Counted from the stretch's first letter, positions 22,322 to 38,888 are shown. The stretch is DNA of 64,000 bases from Laccaria trichodermophora (GCA_018417955.1 JACTVC010000012.1:1364001-1428000); one strand, 5' to 3'. Translations and numbers: made by a program. The notes: a model not told the origin generated them from the sequence alone.

Positions 22322-22690
22322 GGTCCTCTTAGTGTTGGCTTCGGGGGGTAACTGGGGTAAGTAGATGACAAGAACGGGGGCCGCTTAGCTCGCGGCTCAA
22401 GTAGGCCAGGGGTACTTAAGCAGGGCAGTAAACTTTATGGCAACTGACGGTATTTTCATCATGACATTGATCGGCGTCGATCATGTCTCACAGCAAGACA
22501 GTGCCTGCATAAAGCACGTGATGACCTTAATGCATCTTAATGCTCTCAACTCTTTTTCGTTACCGGCCTTACAGACTCAAAAGATTGTCGCGACGTGCAT
22601 CCGTATGGTAAGACTTCCCTGGTGAATTAGAACGAATTATATTTTTGGGAGGGCCTCGGGGCGATTTGATTTCTATCGTCAAATCATAGA
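22322..22690. other. Intergenic, DUF6534 promoter and CCT8 3' flank
   Basis: A GCACGTGA element (22514-22521) lies about 190 bases upstream of the DUF6534 start. There is no supported gene. Confidence 0.45.
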
Positions 22691-24666
22691 TCAGTCGTCC
22701 GCATCCCAGTTTCCTGCCTGTTGAGGGACTTTGGGGCCACCAGCCGGCTTGCTCATAATTATGCTATCAACGCTGAGAACCGAAACGGCAGCCTCAGTGG
22801 CTAGCCGAATGGCCCATGTCTTAGCAGCCAGTGAGTCGTAAATCTTGTGTTGATCAGCTTGTAGGGTGCCATCAGTCTCGACCTACGTCCGATGAGAACA
22901 TATTCAATCGTCAAGCAGGACACAAAAAACTGACCTCAACATCCACACCCCAAGATTCTCCGCCCTTCTGCTCGTGCTTCGCCCATAGACGGCTGAGGAC
23001 CTCGTTGCCCTCCGCCCCACCTAATGCGTTCTCCGCTAACGTCCTTGGCACAACTTCAAGTGCACTGGCGAACTTCTTCACGGCATGTTGCGAAAGACCC
23101 TTGAGCCCGCTCCCATACAAATCCACCCGTTTGGCTAGTTCTAGCTCCGACGATCCTGCTCCAGGAACCAACCGGGGGTCTTTGATGAGGCTTTTGATCA
23201 CGTTCACTCCATCGTCAATCGCCCGCTCAAGATCGTCCAAATGATTGGAGGTAGCTCCACGCAGTACGATCGTTGCCGTGCGTGTCTTCTCGCCCTCAGT
23301 TGTTGGGTCGAAGCCGTCGTCTCCCAATACTAATTGCCGCAGGACTGTTACCCTGTCACCGCCCACCTCAATTGTCTCAAAAATGTCGACAAAGCCTGCC
23401 TCCTCGGGCGTAGGTGCACCAAGACGAGCAAGGGGGGTGGCATTGACCACGCGACACAATCGCCGCAGCTCAAACTTAGAGAGGACTTTGAGCACCGCGA
23501 TGTCGAATCGGTTGAGGTAGTGCAGAGCAAGTTCTCCGACACTTGATCCTGCGATAATGACCTTGATGCCCGAGTCTGCAATTTCTTTGACAATCTGGGC
23601 AGGGTTAAGCAAATTAATCAAATGACGCCAAAACACACCTTCTCCATATGTTTTTCTTCTCCTGTTGTAAAATTGAGCATCTCCTCCGCGTTTTTAATCA
23701 ACACCGTGCCCTTGGTTTCCGTTTGCGCAACGTCAAGAGCACCTGTGAATACGGCCACCTTTCCTCGAGTAACTTTTTTCACCATTCCCTCTGGCTCCCG
23801 TCCAAATACCATGCCTTGCACCACTCTGCTCCCAGAGAGGCTGCCGCCCATAATTTTCACCACGCGAATATTGTCGACATTAAAGTTCTTCGCGTTTGCG
23901 GGCATGATCGCAAGGGCAGCTTCAGCCACTAACGACGCGAGCGTGTCCTCGTAACCATACTGTTTTGACGCTATGGCCGGTTTGAGAGCTGACGCTAGTG
24001 TCGATTGGGTCATAGGTGAAGGCAGCTTGAACGACGCGAGTTCTTAGGGGAATTGTTAGACTAGACTTTCAGATGGGAACGTGAGCGCACTTTCGAGTTC
24101 TGATTGTGCTTTTATTGATGCCAAGTCATATCCAATGATAACTTCGCTTGGATGGAGGCCCATTATAAGGAGGTTCTCGGCCTTCTTGAGCAGGTCCCCT
24201 GCCAGGATGAGCACCAGGTTCGTTGCGTCACCCATCTGTCACCCAGTAAGCTATAAGTTTTTTGGAGCCATAAAGCAATGCACTTCTGCCTCCTGCGCTT
24301 GAGACGCCATCACCACGAGTTTTGCTGCCGGATGAACGACCTCGATCTCGCGGATTATCGTTGCGGCATCTGAGGTCACGAAAAGGCGTCCCAAATGATT
24401 TATCAGTAACTTGTTTCGACCTAGCCACACATCGTGAGTTTTCGTTGGAATGTAAAGGGCAAATTACACGCCATTGGGACCAAAGCTCGTTCTGACGAGA
24501 TCTGAAAGCTCGTTGACTGCTTGGATATTCCGCAAAACTGCTTCATCCAACCCTTGAAGGTGCTGTTTTCCTTAATCAGACGAGATCTACGTGTATGGAA
24601 TTGGAATACCTTGTAACCATCTTTGAAAATTGGGAGATTGTTGGATTTCGGGACTTTCAACGACAT
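22691..24666 (-). CDS. CCT8: CCT8, theta subunit of the TRiC/CCT chaperonin
   Basis: One of eight paralogous ATPase subunits of the cytosolic chaperonin that folds actin, tubulin and WD40 proteins. The start is at 24666 (MSLKVPKSNNLPIFKDGYK) and the TGA at 22693-22691. Seen in order: NELSDLVRTSFGPNGRNKLL, spliced across an intron; LFVTSDAATIIREIEVVHPA; MGDATNLVLILAGDLLKKAE; PAIASKQYGYEDTLASLVAE; the apical-domain ELRRLCRVVNATPLARLGAP; the ATP-site AATIVLRG-type TATIVLRGATSNHLDDLERA; and VPGAGSSELELAKRVDLYG. The junction restoring NGRNK requires a GC donor at 24471-24470 (AATG|GCGTGT): the adjacent GT leads to a premature stop or loses conserved residues. Confidence 0.93.
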
Positions 24667-25090
24667 TTTAGAAGAGTGGAGAGCTGAAATCCAGCACAGC
24701 CACCATCTGTTTATTCAGATCACCCCATTGGGCCCGCTCCTCTACCTCTACCTCTACCCTTATACTTACGCATGCCCGAGGGCGTCTAGCAATGCAACTT
24801 TCAACCAATCAGCTAGAGTAAAGATTCAGACGGATTTATTGTAGTCTCGACAGTCTGGTATTTGTACAGGACTTGGTGCAACCGCACACTACTTAAAAAC
24901 ATCCTTCCGTTCTGAATACGTACGTATGGAGACGTATGGTTGATGGTGATGTAAGGGAAGTTTTGATGTGTAGAGGCCCTCAAACGCAGACATACAGGCA
25001 GACATGTGAGTGTTCTTAATATAGCTTGAGCTCTTCAAACGTCAGATGCGGGTCCCAACCAGCCTTGAAGAGTACTCGCTCGATGGGTCG
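24667..25090. other. Intergenic, CCT8 promoter
   Basis: No gene is supported. A short (CTCTAC)-type repeat run lies at about 24737-24758, just upstream of the CCT8 start. Confidence 0.5.
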
Positions 25091-28019
25091 TCAGTTATCC
25101 GTTTCGAATAACGTGAGAAAGTGCCGAAAATGCTTCATGGGTTCCTCCAGAGCTCGTTCAAAGCAGGCGGCATCCATGGAGCAGCTATATTCTTTGCAAT
25201 AAGCAAGCCAATTCAACCTATCAGTCCACAGCGCTTACCGGATTTCCTTACCACGTACGTCCACAAGCTCAACCCATCCTTTGTCGAGGTCAATATCAAG
25301 CATCGACCCATCGAAAAACAGAACTTTGTATTTCTCGCCTTGTGGCGATTGTCCTGGCGATCCATATTGGGTGCACCATCCGACGGAAGAGAGGAATCGA
25401 GTTTCCAGTGGGCCTGTAATCTTCCCTACCTGAGGTACGAGGTCATTGAACGCGGCATTGCCTCCAGAAGTTAGTCCAAGGTCGAGTCTTCTGTGGATAT
25501 CCAAGGAGGCAGGCAGCCTTGTACCCACCAAATTCTGCCCGTCGCCCTCGTCCGAAACCTTGCCTTGTGGCGAACAAGTATCCCTTCGTGGCCCAGTAGA
25601 CAACTTTGGAGGACGTGGCAGAATTTGGAAGGAAGATATGCTAGACGTTGACCTCGTTCTATCGAGTCCCTTCAAATCATCGCTCAGTTTTTCAACACCG
25701 TCATCAGCAAGATTATCGACAGTTGCCGTCCGCGAAGTCCAGTCGTCAGTAGCAGCTTCCAATGTTTCGCACAGCCTGAGAAAACGTGACATCTGCTGTA
25801 TTGCCTTTTTTTTCGCGTCTTCCAAGTTCACCCAGATCGATTCAGACATAAACGGATGCACCTCCAGGCAAGGAATCAGCTGCTTAGTCCATTCGGGTCC
25901 TCTATCGCCAATAACGTGCTGCGCAAACTCCAGAGACCTATGTTCCCGGGAAAGGCGTATTCTCAGGGAGGACGCATTAAGATTCTTGTCTGATAACTCA
26001 TATTCTGCCGGGACGCCAGGTTCGAATAGAAGCTCAATATCTGGAAGTGGACCGTTCGCCATCATAGTACATTTTGAGTTGGTTGTGTGCAGCGTCAGCT
26101 GAGAAGCAAAAATGTTATGTGGCAACCGGGATTTTGCTGACGTCGACCAACCTTGGGAGTACGTTGTTTAATCTGCTGCACGTGTCGACCTGCATCGTTG
26201 TACTGCTTCCAGTAGATTGAGGGTAGAGTATGAATGGTGTACTCGGCTGTCGGTTCCACCAAACAGCACGGTACACTCAGATGAGGCGCTTTGTATATCT
26301 TGATCTGCAACCGTGTAAGCCCTACAATGTCTGAGATTTCCTGAAACTAACCATAGTTCCGGTTGAATCGACCAAGAGAACATTGTCACCCTTCATTCCC
26401 CGCCTGCGCTCATTTTCACGAAAGTCGATCAGTAATGAACGCGAGGGGAGAATTGTTATCTGCCCGTTGGCAGATTTGTGTGTCTTGGGAATTAGCAAGG
26501 AAGTGTTGAAAGGCAAAGGTCGACTCGTCCCGATAGGGAGACCAGGCTGTGATTTTGTCGCGTGAAGAGGAGGAATATATTTTACCTCGCAATTTGGCTC
26601 TGAAGCTTCCTTCAAGGTATTCTGTTCTGGATTGTGTGCAAGTAATTGTAGTCTCTCGGCGAAAGATGTTGATTGCTTGTGGTTAGATGTTTGTAAGCGA
26701 TCAGCCTTCAGCTCGTCCCCAGTCAACGAAGAAAATTCGAAACCTGCCTGATCATTTTGCGCGTGATCTCGAATCAAAAGAGCGTTGTTGCTTGGGATAG
26801 GATCTGAAACGACTCTCCGAGATATGAGTGCCTTCAAAGCTACGTTGCCAAGGTCAAGACCAGCAAAACCAGGTCTTTTCTCAGTCAGCAAGTGCTGAAG
26901 GGAACGTCGTCGCGGCAGTGCTGGTATCTGCACTTGCTGGAGAGGCAGTGTTTTAGGACAGCTTGATTCTTTCATTGCAGAATATCTGCCGATCGGCGGG
27001 TGGGTCAACAGGAACGGGTGCGATAGAATTTGTGACGGTTCAAGTCGAGTTTTTTGGCACTTGAACCAATCAGAACCAGTGAGCAACTTGAAGATCGGAG
27101 TACGTACTTCTTCAAGGAGGCCAGCCAGTAAACTTTTTAGCTCTATTGCAGCATTTTGGGGCCAAGAAGACAAGTCTTCATCCCTATTACCTGTAGAACA
27201 GCTCTTACATAATCGTCAGTACGGGGGTCATTGGTTGTATGTCAAAAATCACTTTCAACGTCTGCAGCCCTAGAAAGGACACATTTATGACGCATCCAAG
27301 GGACCATACATCTACTGGGAAGCCATAACGAGAATGGGACCTCATCTCTCTTCAGATTATCAGATTGAGACCGAGGTGAACTTTGAAAGTTAAACACGCT
27401 TACGGTGCAGCGTACTCCTCGAGGCCGCATATTTCCGATAGGACATCATCAGGAGAGTCGATAGGTGTCGCAAATTTGAAGTCGGATAGTTTCTGACCAA
27501 TGAAGCCCTCCATTCAAATCCGGATTGGACAAGCATTTGACTCACAGGTTCGGTATTTCCAATTAATAAGATGTTTGTTGGGTTTATGTTTCGATGAACT
27601 ATCTTTTCTCTCCCTAGGTAAAGGAGGGCATTCGCCATCCCTTTGAGGAGACGACGAATATCTGCTTCTGGCAGAATCGGTGGGTCTCGTGAAGAAAGAA
27701 AATCATGTAGGTTTCCGCCAGGGCAAAGTTCAAGGGCGTGGTATCGCGCGGTAGATGTTGAGAATACAGAATAGAGAGCGACGATATTTGGATGGTGGAG
27801 TGCTTGGTGCAACGTAGCTGATGTCATTAAGGAAGGTGACTCGGTGATTGGCGTTGATATCTAGGCAAAGCAAGGCTTTAGGCGACGTCCACATCTTGCA
27901 TGACCAAAATTCACCTTCTTTAGAGCCAAATTTCTACCTTTCAGCCTACCACGCCTACATGAAACGCAATAGACGACGGTGGCGCCTCCGTGGTCAAGTT
28001 GTTTTATGACGTCGTAGTC
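25091..28019 (-). CDS. PLK4-like polo kinase with cryptic polo boxes and degraded catalytic motifs
   Basis: N-terminal kinase-fold domain followed by a linker and a polo-box region. Kinase pieces: a glycine loop LDHGGATVVYCV, LALKK with the ATP-anchoring lysine, HQALHHPNIVALYSV, then VHRNINPTNILL where HRD should be (27588-27596) and KLSDFKFATP where DFG should be (27475-27483). APE (AAPEMRSHSRYGFP) and VDVWSLGC remain. So the catalytic Asp is Asn, the following Lys is Asn and the DFG Gly is Lys. Downstream come SRSLLIDFRENERRRGMKGD, APHLSVPCCLVEP and SIYWKQYNDAGRHVQQIKQR, which match the PLK4 cryptic polo box. A final exon ends at TGA 25093-25091. The first exon, before the acceptor at 28020-28021, was not found. 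Confidence 0.75.
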
Positions 28020-28021
28020 CT

Positions 28022-28462
28022 AATTCGTCATTTTCAACGATCGTTCACAAAGTACCGGGAGGGTTATGGTACTTCAAAAAAAGGGGGCTGTTGATGTGCT
28101 GATAGCATAACACAAGAAGAAAAAGGTCTCCAACGCAAAGAAAGGGCGACAGGGGGGTTGTTAAAGGGTCTTGGAGATATCTAGGCGGACGTTGACGTGC
28201 AAGTAATATGTATATGGTATGTACGATCGGGTAGATGACTATTTGTCCAACCCAACCTTCAACCAATACGTCCCACTAAACATCGTTATGGCTTTTTGTT
28301 CCTCTGATATGTACCACTAACAGAGTGACTAGCAACAACCCATTGGCACGCCCCGTATTCTCCGAAGATAATTGTTTTGAGGGTCTCTCCGCATACTAGA
28401 TAGAGGTGATGCGATGCTTTACAACCCAACCGCCAAGGCCGACCATCCAACGCTGTCGTCAT
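28022..28462. other. Intergenic, possibly holding the first exon of the PLK4-like gene
   Basis: No convincing start exon could be spliced to the acceptor at 28020. A minus-strand ATG near 28285 could supply one only through an intron of more than 200 bases, which is unusual for this genome. Confidence 0.35.
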
Positions 28463-30995
<2,533 letters not shown>

Positions 30996-31326
30996 GAAGG
31001 GTGTTGAGGAAGAGGTAGGAAATAGAGTTTCAATATTCCGACGATCTCCCAACCAATCACAACCTCGTGATTTACCGGCTCACCTCCTATCAACCTTTCA
31101 TGCAGATTTCGAACGTAACGTTATATTGAAACAAGCCCTCACACGGAATTTGTTGAAAATTATCTGGTGTAATTGGTGCTACATACATATGATAGATCAT
31201 AGATGGTGGGACAAGTATAATATTATACAAATTGTGTACAGAATTATAACCTACGTTCGTATCCAAGAACGGCAATGTAAGATGCTAATGTCGCCTTTTG
31301 AATATAAAAATTTACCTGATTAACAC
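30996..31326. other. Intergenic, SDH1 promoter and ATG26 3' flank
   Basis: AT-rich around 31130-31320. No gene is supported on either strand. Confidence 0.5.
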
Positions 31327-34300
31327 TCAATGTTTATCGAGCATCGCACGATCTTGTGAGGCTCGATGCAGATATGTGTAAATGGTGAAAATGGCGGTGT
31401 GCACACCGTCCTCCTGCAAGACAATCGAGTTAGCTTGTCAACTGAGATTGCGGAGAATGATTCTCACCTCTCGGATGCGTCGCCCGACGGATGCAGCCTT
31501 GTCTTTCATTAACCTACAGGGAACATCCATAAAATACATGCGGCGAAGAAAGCAATACTTACTGGTTAGTAGTCGCTTTGACGAGGGCGTCGGACAGGTC
31601 GCTGACCCTCAAACTAACTCTGAGACCGGCCTTCGTATTCCCTATTAAGCAGGGAGTAGTTGTCAAAGACAGATTATGGACGCACTCCCAATCGTTGGAC
31701 CCTTGAAGCCCAGAAAAACTGATCACCGAACCATGGCTTAATCAGCGTCGGTATTCCTGCTCGTAGACTCGCGCCTGTAGTCCCTGCCCCGCCGTGGTGC
31801 ACAGCCGCATCTATGCGCGGAAAAAGCCAATCATGAGGCACTTTGTCGAGGAGGAAACATTCTCGAGGTATTTCGATTTCAGGGCCTTTATCTTCGCTTT
31901 TCATTCGCGTGGACCAGCCTTTAGAGATAACCGCTCGAACGCCACCTTGAGAGCGAACGTACATTTAGAGCAGATTGAAATAGCAAGCTTCACACTTACT
32001 TTGCAGCACCGCCTTCACTATATGTGAAGTGACACGATTCGGATGTGGCACGGTGATACTTCCAAACCCAATGTATACGATTGGCTTCCCCTCTCTCCGG
32101 GATTCGTTCATCCAATCTATGAGCTCGGTGGGGGGTGTCCAGTCAAGGTCCGGATTATCCAAAAACCAGCTGCAGGAGTGTTGTTAAATAACAAAAGACA
32201 GCAACAAGGCCTTTCCGCTCACTATCCCGAGATGATCGTGGAATCTGGCCAATCTAGTGGCTTGGGAACCACAACCTGTAGAATAACATCAGAGCCTCGT
32301 ATGAATATAGAGGGGATGGCCAACTTGTGAGAAGTTATAGATGAACGTGATCTTTGATTGAGCCAAGTGTCCCATGTCGGTGTGGCCTATCCGAAGGGTG
32401 TGGCGTCTCCACTTATTGATTTGGCTAGAGGTGGCAGCCCACATGACGTTACTGGGAAGATGTTATTGAACGAGAGGAAGAGTGAGTATGCAGACAGGGC
32501 AAACCTAAACAATATGTATCTGAAAAAATTTAGAATTGAGGGGCGGCGGGCATGGACAACACACTCACGAAGCGCTGTTGAAGGTAGGAGACTCGACGGG
32601 CGGGCTCAAAAATGCGTGAGGGAATTCGGAAGTCCTGAGAACTTGTATAAACATGATGATTGGAGTCAATCAAATAACCCTACTTGGTCCAGGGCATCGT
32701 AAATGTCCTGAAATATGGAATGGCTTGAACAAAAAAAGGTCAGATGATAAAGAGAGATGAGAGGCCGTCGTACACACCTAGGGCCTCGGCGATGTGTACA
32801 CCAGCCATCGCTGATGGGCTCTCCAGGAGAACGTCAGCATCACTACATGCCTTCCAGGAATCGACTAGAACTGCAAACAACGAAATAGTTATGTGTTTGA
32901 GCAACCTTGAAAGCGTTTACGACGAACGTTGGTCTAACCAGGGTCGGAACTGTTCAAGCGTCAGAAAGCAACGTCTGTTTTTTAAGCACAACTTACGTTG
33001 TTTAAGCTCAGTCTGAAAAATTCAGGTGAGAACATCTACGAATCGAAATCAGATTTTTTTGCTGAAACAACATCCTACGATAACACGCACTTTATTTTCC
33101 ACACTAAGTTTCATCAAAGCGCCTGGATCACCACCAGCTGTTCGATGACCCAATCCAAACCCAAGAATCCAGTCTCGATACTCTTCGTGGGTAACGATCG
33201 TTACACGGTGGCCCTCTTTTCTCAATCCGAGTCCCAGTGCAATATATGGCTGAACATCACCCCTAGAACCAATGGTCAAACACACGAAATGTAGGGAGGC
33301 TCTTGCAATCAGGATTTCCCGAGGCAGATTGACAACCTTGGGAATTCGACGCTGGAAGTTGAGTGGGAGGTCGGCGGCAGCGGTAACAGCAGCACTAAGG
33401 GAACGAGATAGAGGCGCAAATATGCCAGTCGCACTGCGTTCAGGAGACTTGGCGTGTCGCCGACGCATGTGATGAGTGGGTTTAATCGATGCTTCCTCTG
33501 TCTCAGGACTCCCCGGTCTCGAAGAAATCGGAGATGCCACCACGGCGCCAGACTGGCAAGATGAAATGGATTGTTTGATGTGTTCAAGGGCCGCATCACG
33601 TATCGCGGCCGACCTAAAGACAAACCTCATCTCTGCTTGACCCTCTACGCCAACAGTTAAGCCATCGACAAGTACCCAATTCAGGTGAAAGGGTTCCGCA
33701 TATCGGATTAGAGTCACAGGGACGCGATACGTGATATTCCGCTGTGTTAAGTTTTTGCTCCAGAACCCTACGTGGCGTCGAGATATCGCAAAGTATCCGA
33801 CTGAAGTCACCGTCCTGTAGATGCGAGCCCGAGCAACTGAATATGTATGTCATCAGCATCAGAGCAGGGTCATGAAGACGTTACCCACACCAAAGCTCCG
33901 ATTCCGCAGGGAATCCTAATGCAGCTCGAATGGCTTTTTCTCTATGGGTAATGTAGCCTTCATGTTTGGAGGGCACGTTATCTCTCTGGAGAAACCTAAA
34001 AGGCCCGAAGTCAACGAAGAAGACGGATTGTGGGTTGGGTGGTTGATTCTGCACGCGACGCTTCGCAATATCAATACGATCTTGAAGCTGGTCCCAGATT
34101 GGTATGTGGTGAACAGGGCCGACTTGGATGACCGGAGATTCGGACATGCCCTCACATACATCTTCCTTGCAGTCCGCCGGAGTAAGTTGAACACGGAAAG
34201 AAACCAGGTGCAAAAAATCGGTATTGCAATGGGTTTGGAAGTCGATTATTCGGTCGAGGGGACAGCTCAGTCTAACTCCAGCTTCTGAATCGGCTGTTGG

Positions 34301-35469
34301 CGAATACAACTCCATTCGGCGATGGCGTTGGAGGGACAAAGCACCTAGAGACAGGATTAGGAACATAAGAGTATAGACAGAATTATGACTCGCCATTAAT
34401 TTCTCTTCTCCAATCATGGGCAGACTCTTCTGTATCCAACTCGACGTAGTCGTTGGCGCTATGAGCTGAGTCTTTAATGACAAAACGAATAAACCTTGGG
34501 TGCTTTGGATCGATGGGAAGAACTTCATCAAAGAAAGATACTACAAGATACCGTCAGCAACTGGTAGCTCCTAGGAGAAGATGCTTACATAGGGTAGTGC
34601 ACAATGGGCGGGTCTTGTCCTCTTCTTTACTAGATGCATACGAGCAGATCATGTCATGCGTCAACTCTACCCAGAGCCGCCTTTTTACCCGCCAGCCTTT
34701 ACGGTGGAATGTGGCCGGGCCAGCTTTGAGGACTTGACGTGAGGGTGAGAGATCTGGCCGAGTAGCAAGTAGGGATGCATGAAATGTCAATCGGTGGGTG
34801 GTAAGATGAATGACGCCCTTCAAGAGTTGAGTTATTCAACCCAAAAAAACAAACGCCAAAACTCACGACAACCGATATCTCGCTAAAAAGACAGCCGTCA
34901 GTTTCCAATAACAACAACTCTTCCTCATCTGTACCAGCGAGTTCGCCAAATTCTTGGATCAAGATACGGACAATTTCTTCTGGCTTTAATTTTGCGAGTT
35001 CTTCATTCTCATGATTTGAAACGCGATGAATGGTGGGCAGCGCAATGTCAGCGTCCGGTGAAGAATCGCTGGATATTCTATATTCATCCTCAGCGTCATA
35101 CTGAACTGAATCCTTCGAGTCGAGATCGGCAGTGACCCAACTGCTGGCAGTAGCGGCCACTTTGGCGTCATGGTTGGCCATCGCCAGTTCAGATTGATTG
35201 AGGTCGTGCCTCACGAGGGACTCGAAGCCGCTATTTGAAGTCCTTGTCCGAGAAGTAAGGGGTTTGACGCATCCTGTGCACTGAAGAACCTTTTCGAAGG
35301 CGTCCGCCTCGTTATACAGTTGAGAAATCGACGGGCATTTTGGTGATTCGGTGGAGTCCTCGTCAATATGAGATGAATCTATCGAACTTCCACGGTCAAG
35401 GGAGAAAGTATCAGAGTTGTGCTTGTGCTTGCTCGACAGCGAAAACAGCTTGGCCAAGACTCCTGGCAT
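31327..35469 (-). CDS. ATG26: Sterol 3-beta-glucosyltransferase (ATG26/UGT51 type)
   Basis: Transfers glucose from UDP-glucose to the 3-hydroxyl of ergosterol; in some fungi it also serves pexophagy. The start is at 35469 ([20 protein letters not shown]). Domain order as read: a disordered N terminus; GRAM ([20 protein letters not shown]); PH-like continuation ([18 protein letters not shown]); a second GRAM ([20 protein letters not shown]); then the GT1 N-terminal domain ([35 protein letters not shown]) and the nucleotide-sugar domain ([16 protein letters not shown], then [20 protein letters not shown] and [20 protein letters not shown]). The last junction skips a nearer AG to an acceptor ending at a gaag, which restores [13 protein letters not shown]. 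The stop is TGA at 31329-31327. Some mid-gene exons (32.2-33.1 kb) are only partly resolved. Confidence 0.9.
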
Positions 35470-35713
35470 GGTAGAGGCAAAAAGTGGTATTCTGCGGCGA
35501 CATTATTGAGCATATGTATTTCTTTTGGGCCCCCGGTGTTTGAGATTACCACGACGGCACAACTTCGATCAATTCAACCCGGAACCCGTGACATCATCGT
35601 TGGTCATTCAGCAGCATCGCCTTGAATTGCTAAGCAAAGAGGTAGAGGAAGACAACAAGTGTTTATATCCAAGTCTAGCAGATGTATGGATACATTTGGT
35701 TTTTCTAAAAAGT
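35470..35713. other. Short intergenic, ATG26 promoter and DAHP synthase 3' flank
   Basis: 244 bases between the ATG26 start and the DAHP synthase stop. Nothing further was seen. Confidence 0.5.
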
Positions 35714-37036
<1,323 letters not shown>

Positions 37037-37494
37037 GTTGAGATCAACCACTGGATAAATAGATCGAGGTTACAAAAACCACTAGCGACGGTGGAGGCGT
37101 TTGACTCACTACTTGTTTACCCGGGCTGGCTTGAATGAATGGCGATCGATTTACAAAACCGAAGCGATGCGATGCGAGGATTACAGGATAATCGCGTATA
37201 CAGCGATGGATTTCCGAGATTATAAACGATGGAATGTCGGTGAAATGTAAGAATATCAAGCGGGTCACGTTTGTGGAAAGAACGTTTGCGTCGTTCCGTA
37301 CTTACTCCTTCATAATTCCGTAGGTGCACTGGCAGTGGCATATCATGCGTTTGAGGAAGACCTTCACGTGACGACACATTTTCTGAGGTGGTCTTGTCAC
37401 ACTTGTCGTTCACCACAACCATCTTCACATTCGTATTTAACTTCCATCTCGTTGGCTTACCTTCCTCACCCCGCCGTCCCTCTTCAAATTTTCG
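37037..37494. promoter_or_regulatory. Divergent promoter DAHP synthase / TIM9 with TCACGTGA
   Basis: 458 bases between two divergent starts. A perfect TCACGTGA palindrome lies at 37364-37371, about 125 bases upstream of the TIM9 ATG, and a C/T-rich stretch precedes that ATG. Confidence 0.5.
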
Positions 37495-37920
37495 ATGGAT
37501 TTTTCAAATTTCAACCCTGCCGAACAGGCTCATATGACCAAGATCATCGAGAAGAAGCAGGTTTGACACGCATCGCCTTTCACTTCTGTGCGACCTGAGC
37601 CACAAATAGATGCAAGACTTTCTCAAGATGTACTCAAACATTGTGGAAAAGTGCTTCAACACGTGTTGTAACGACTTCACCACCAAAGCCTTGACATCCA
37701 AAGAGGTGTGTTCCATCCTCCTGTTGCCCCTACGTTGCGAGAGGCTGAGAATTTCCAAAGGAAGCGTGTGTAATGCATTGTACGGAGAAGTTTATTAAAC
37801 ATTCAGAGAGAGTCGGGGCTAGGTTTTCCGAGATGAATGCTGGTGCGTGACTCATCATTCGGTGCGGTTCAGTACTGAGAACTATACGCAGAGGTTATGA
37901 ACGCACAAAACCAATCATGA
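37495..37920 (+). CDS. TIM9: TIM9, small Tim chaperone of the mitochondrial intermembrane space
   Basis: Pairs with Tim10 in a hexamer that escorts hydrophobic carrier precursors across the intermembrane space. Four exons (37495-37560, 37610-37705, 37761-37842, 37892-37920) give 90 residues, the normal size. The twin CX3C motif is complete: CFNTC in [11 protein letters not shown], and CVMHC in [11 protein letters not shown]. The N terminus [20 protein letters not shown] and the TERVGxR-like [14 protein letters not shown] after the second motif match Tim9 rather than Tim10. A client of this pathway, the phosphate carrier, is encoded 12 kb downstream. Confidence 0.93.
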
Positions 37921-37985
37921 TACGCCACAAAAGTACATACATACGTAACACCCCAGGAGCCTAATCAGAAAGACATTTCATTATG

Positions 37986-38560
37986 CTTTGGACTGCTGCC
38001 TTGGATCTCATGTACTCGGGCGGTGACATTCGACCCCGCTGGCAAAAACTAACGAGGTGTCGCCTTTTCCCCGTGTCTTTTTTGACTTATAGTTGATGTC
38101 AGGATTCGCCCCAAAATTGAGCTTTGCAGCAGCTTCTTTCTTGGATTCGTTCGCGGCAGCGATAACTCTTGGACATGTGGAGGCTTTCTAACATCTAATG
38201 CAATGATAGAGAAAAACTCTCTGATGCCATACTTATCGCAGGGCCATGCATATCCCTTTCATCCGTACGTGGCAGCGGACGGCCAGGAATATTCTCTTTT
38301 GGAAGTGTTGATTGATCTTGAAGAGTACGCAATGTAGGAACTAAAAAAATAACTCCTCGCATAGAATTCACTCAAGGCACACGATCAAGCTGGCTACCTT
38401 CTCCCTATGCATGGATTGAATAACGTCGTTGGAGCCCTGTGCTTCAGCAACGAACTTGTTCTGGCTGGTCGCTAATTTACCTGGGGCCCGGGATATCGTT
38501 GTCTCATAGAGCAATTTCGCTGAAAGCTGTGTACGCACTCTTGTATCGTGGCATTAGTTC
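37986..38560 (-). CDS. Possible unrecognised gene
   Basis: Several coding-like blocks on the minus strand are joined by plausible splice sites. One reads LSAKLLYETTISRAPGK, then VAEAQGSNDVIQSMHREK, ending at a GTAGCC donor. Another reads TLRTLQDQSTLPKENIPGR, then LPRTDERDMHG. The last, after a gttag acceptor, reads VIAAANESKKEAAAKLNFG, then ANPDINYKSKKTRGKGDTS. I could not make phases agree across all junctions or find a start, and I know no family. It may be a fast-evolving disordered protein or a decayed gene. Confidence 0.28.
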
Positions 38561-38888
38561 TCCAAATTGGTCTCCACACAAGAATGTCCACGCCTGGGAG
38601 GGATTTTGATGAACCTGCTGGTAATGATGTAAAGGATGGTAAAATTTGGGTAATATGGAGAATGAGGGAGCCGTTTGCACTGGGGCGTAACCTAGTAGTA
38701 TTCAGAAGCAGGAAGAGCTCGTTCAGAAGGGTGTTGAATGGGCTATAATAGTCGCTTTCGTTGGTGGTAGCTCAAATTCTAGAGTGGGCATTGCTATGTA
38801 GTTTGTAATCAGCCTTATCTAAGTCAGCCCGTTGGCTTCAATTCGAACTTGGCCTCAACTGTAACCTGGCCTCAACTTCCATAGCGGC
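38561..38888. other. Intergenic, upstream of the G-patch gene
   Basis: A 66-codon plus-strand frame (38548-38748) overlaps this stretch but shows no motif. A repeated 'cctcaact' phrase occurs near 38852-38880. No gene is supported. Confidence 0.4.

Noticed and set aside
25446..26102. 218-codon plus-strand frame
   Set aside because: Antisense to the polo-box exon of the PLK4-like gene; serine/arginine-rich with no motif.
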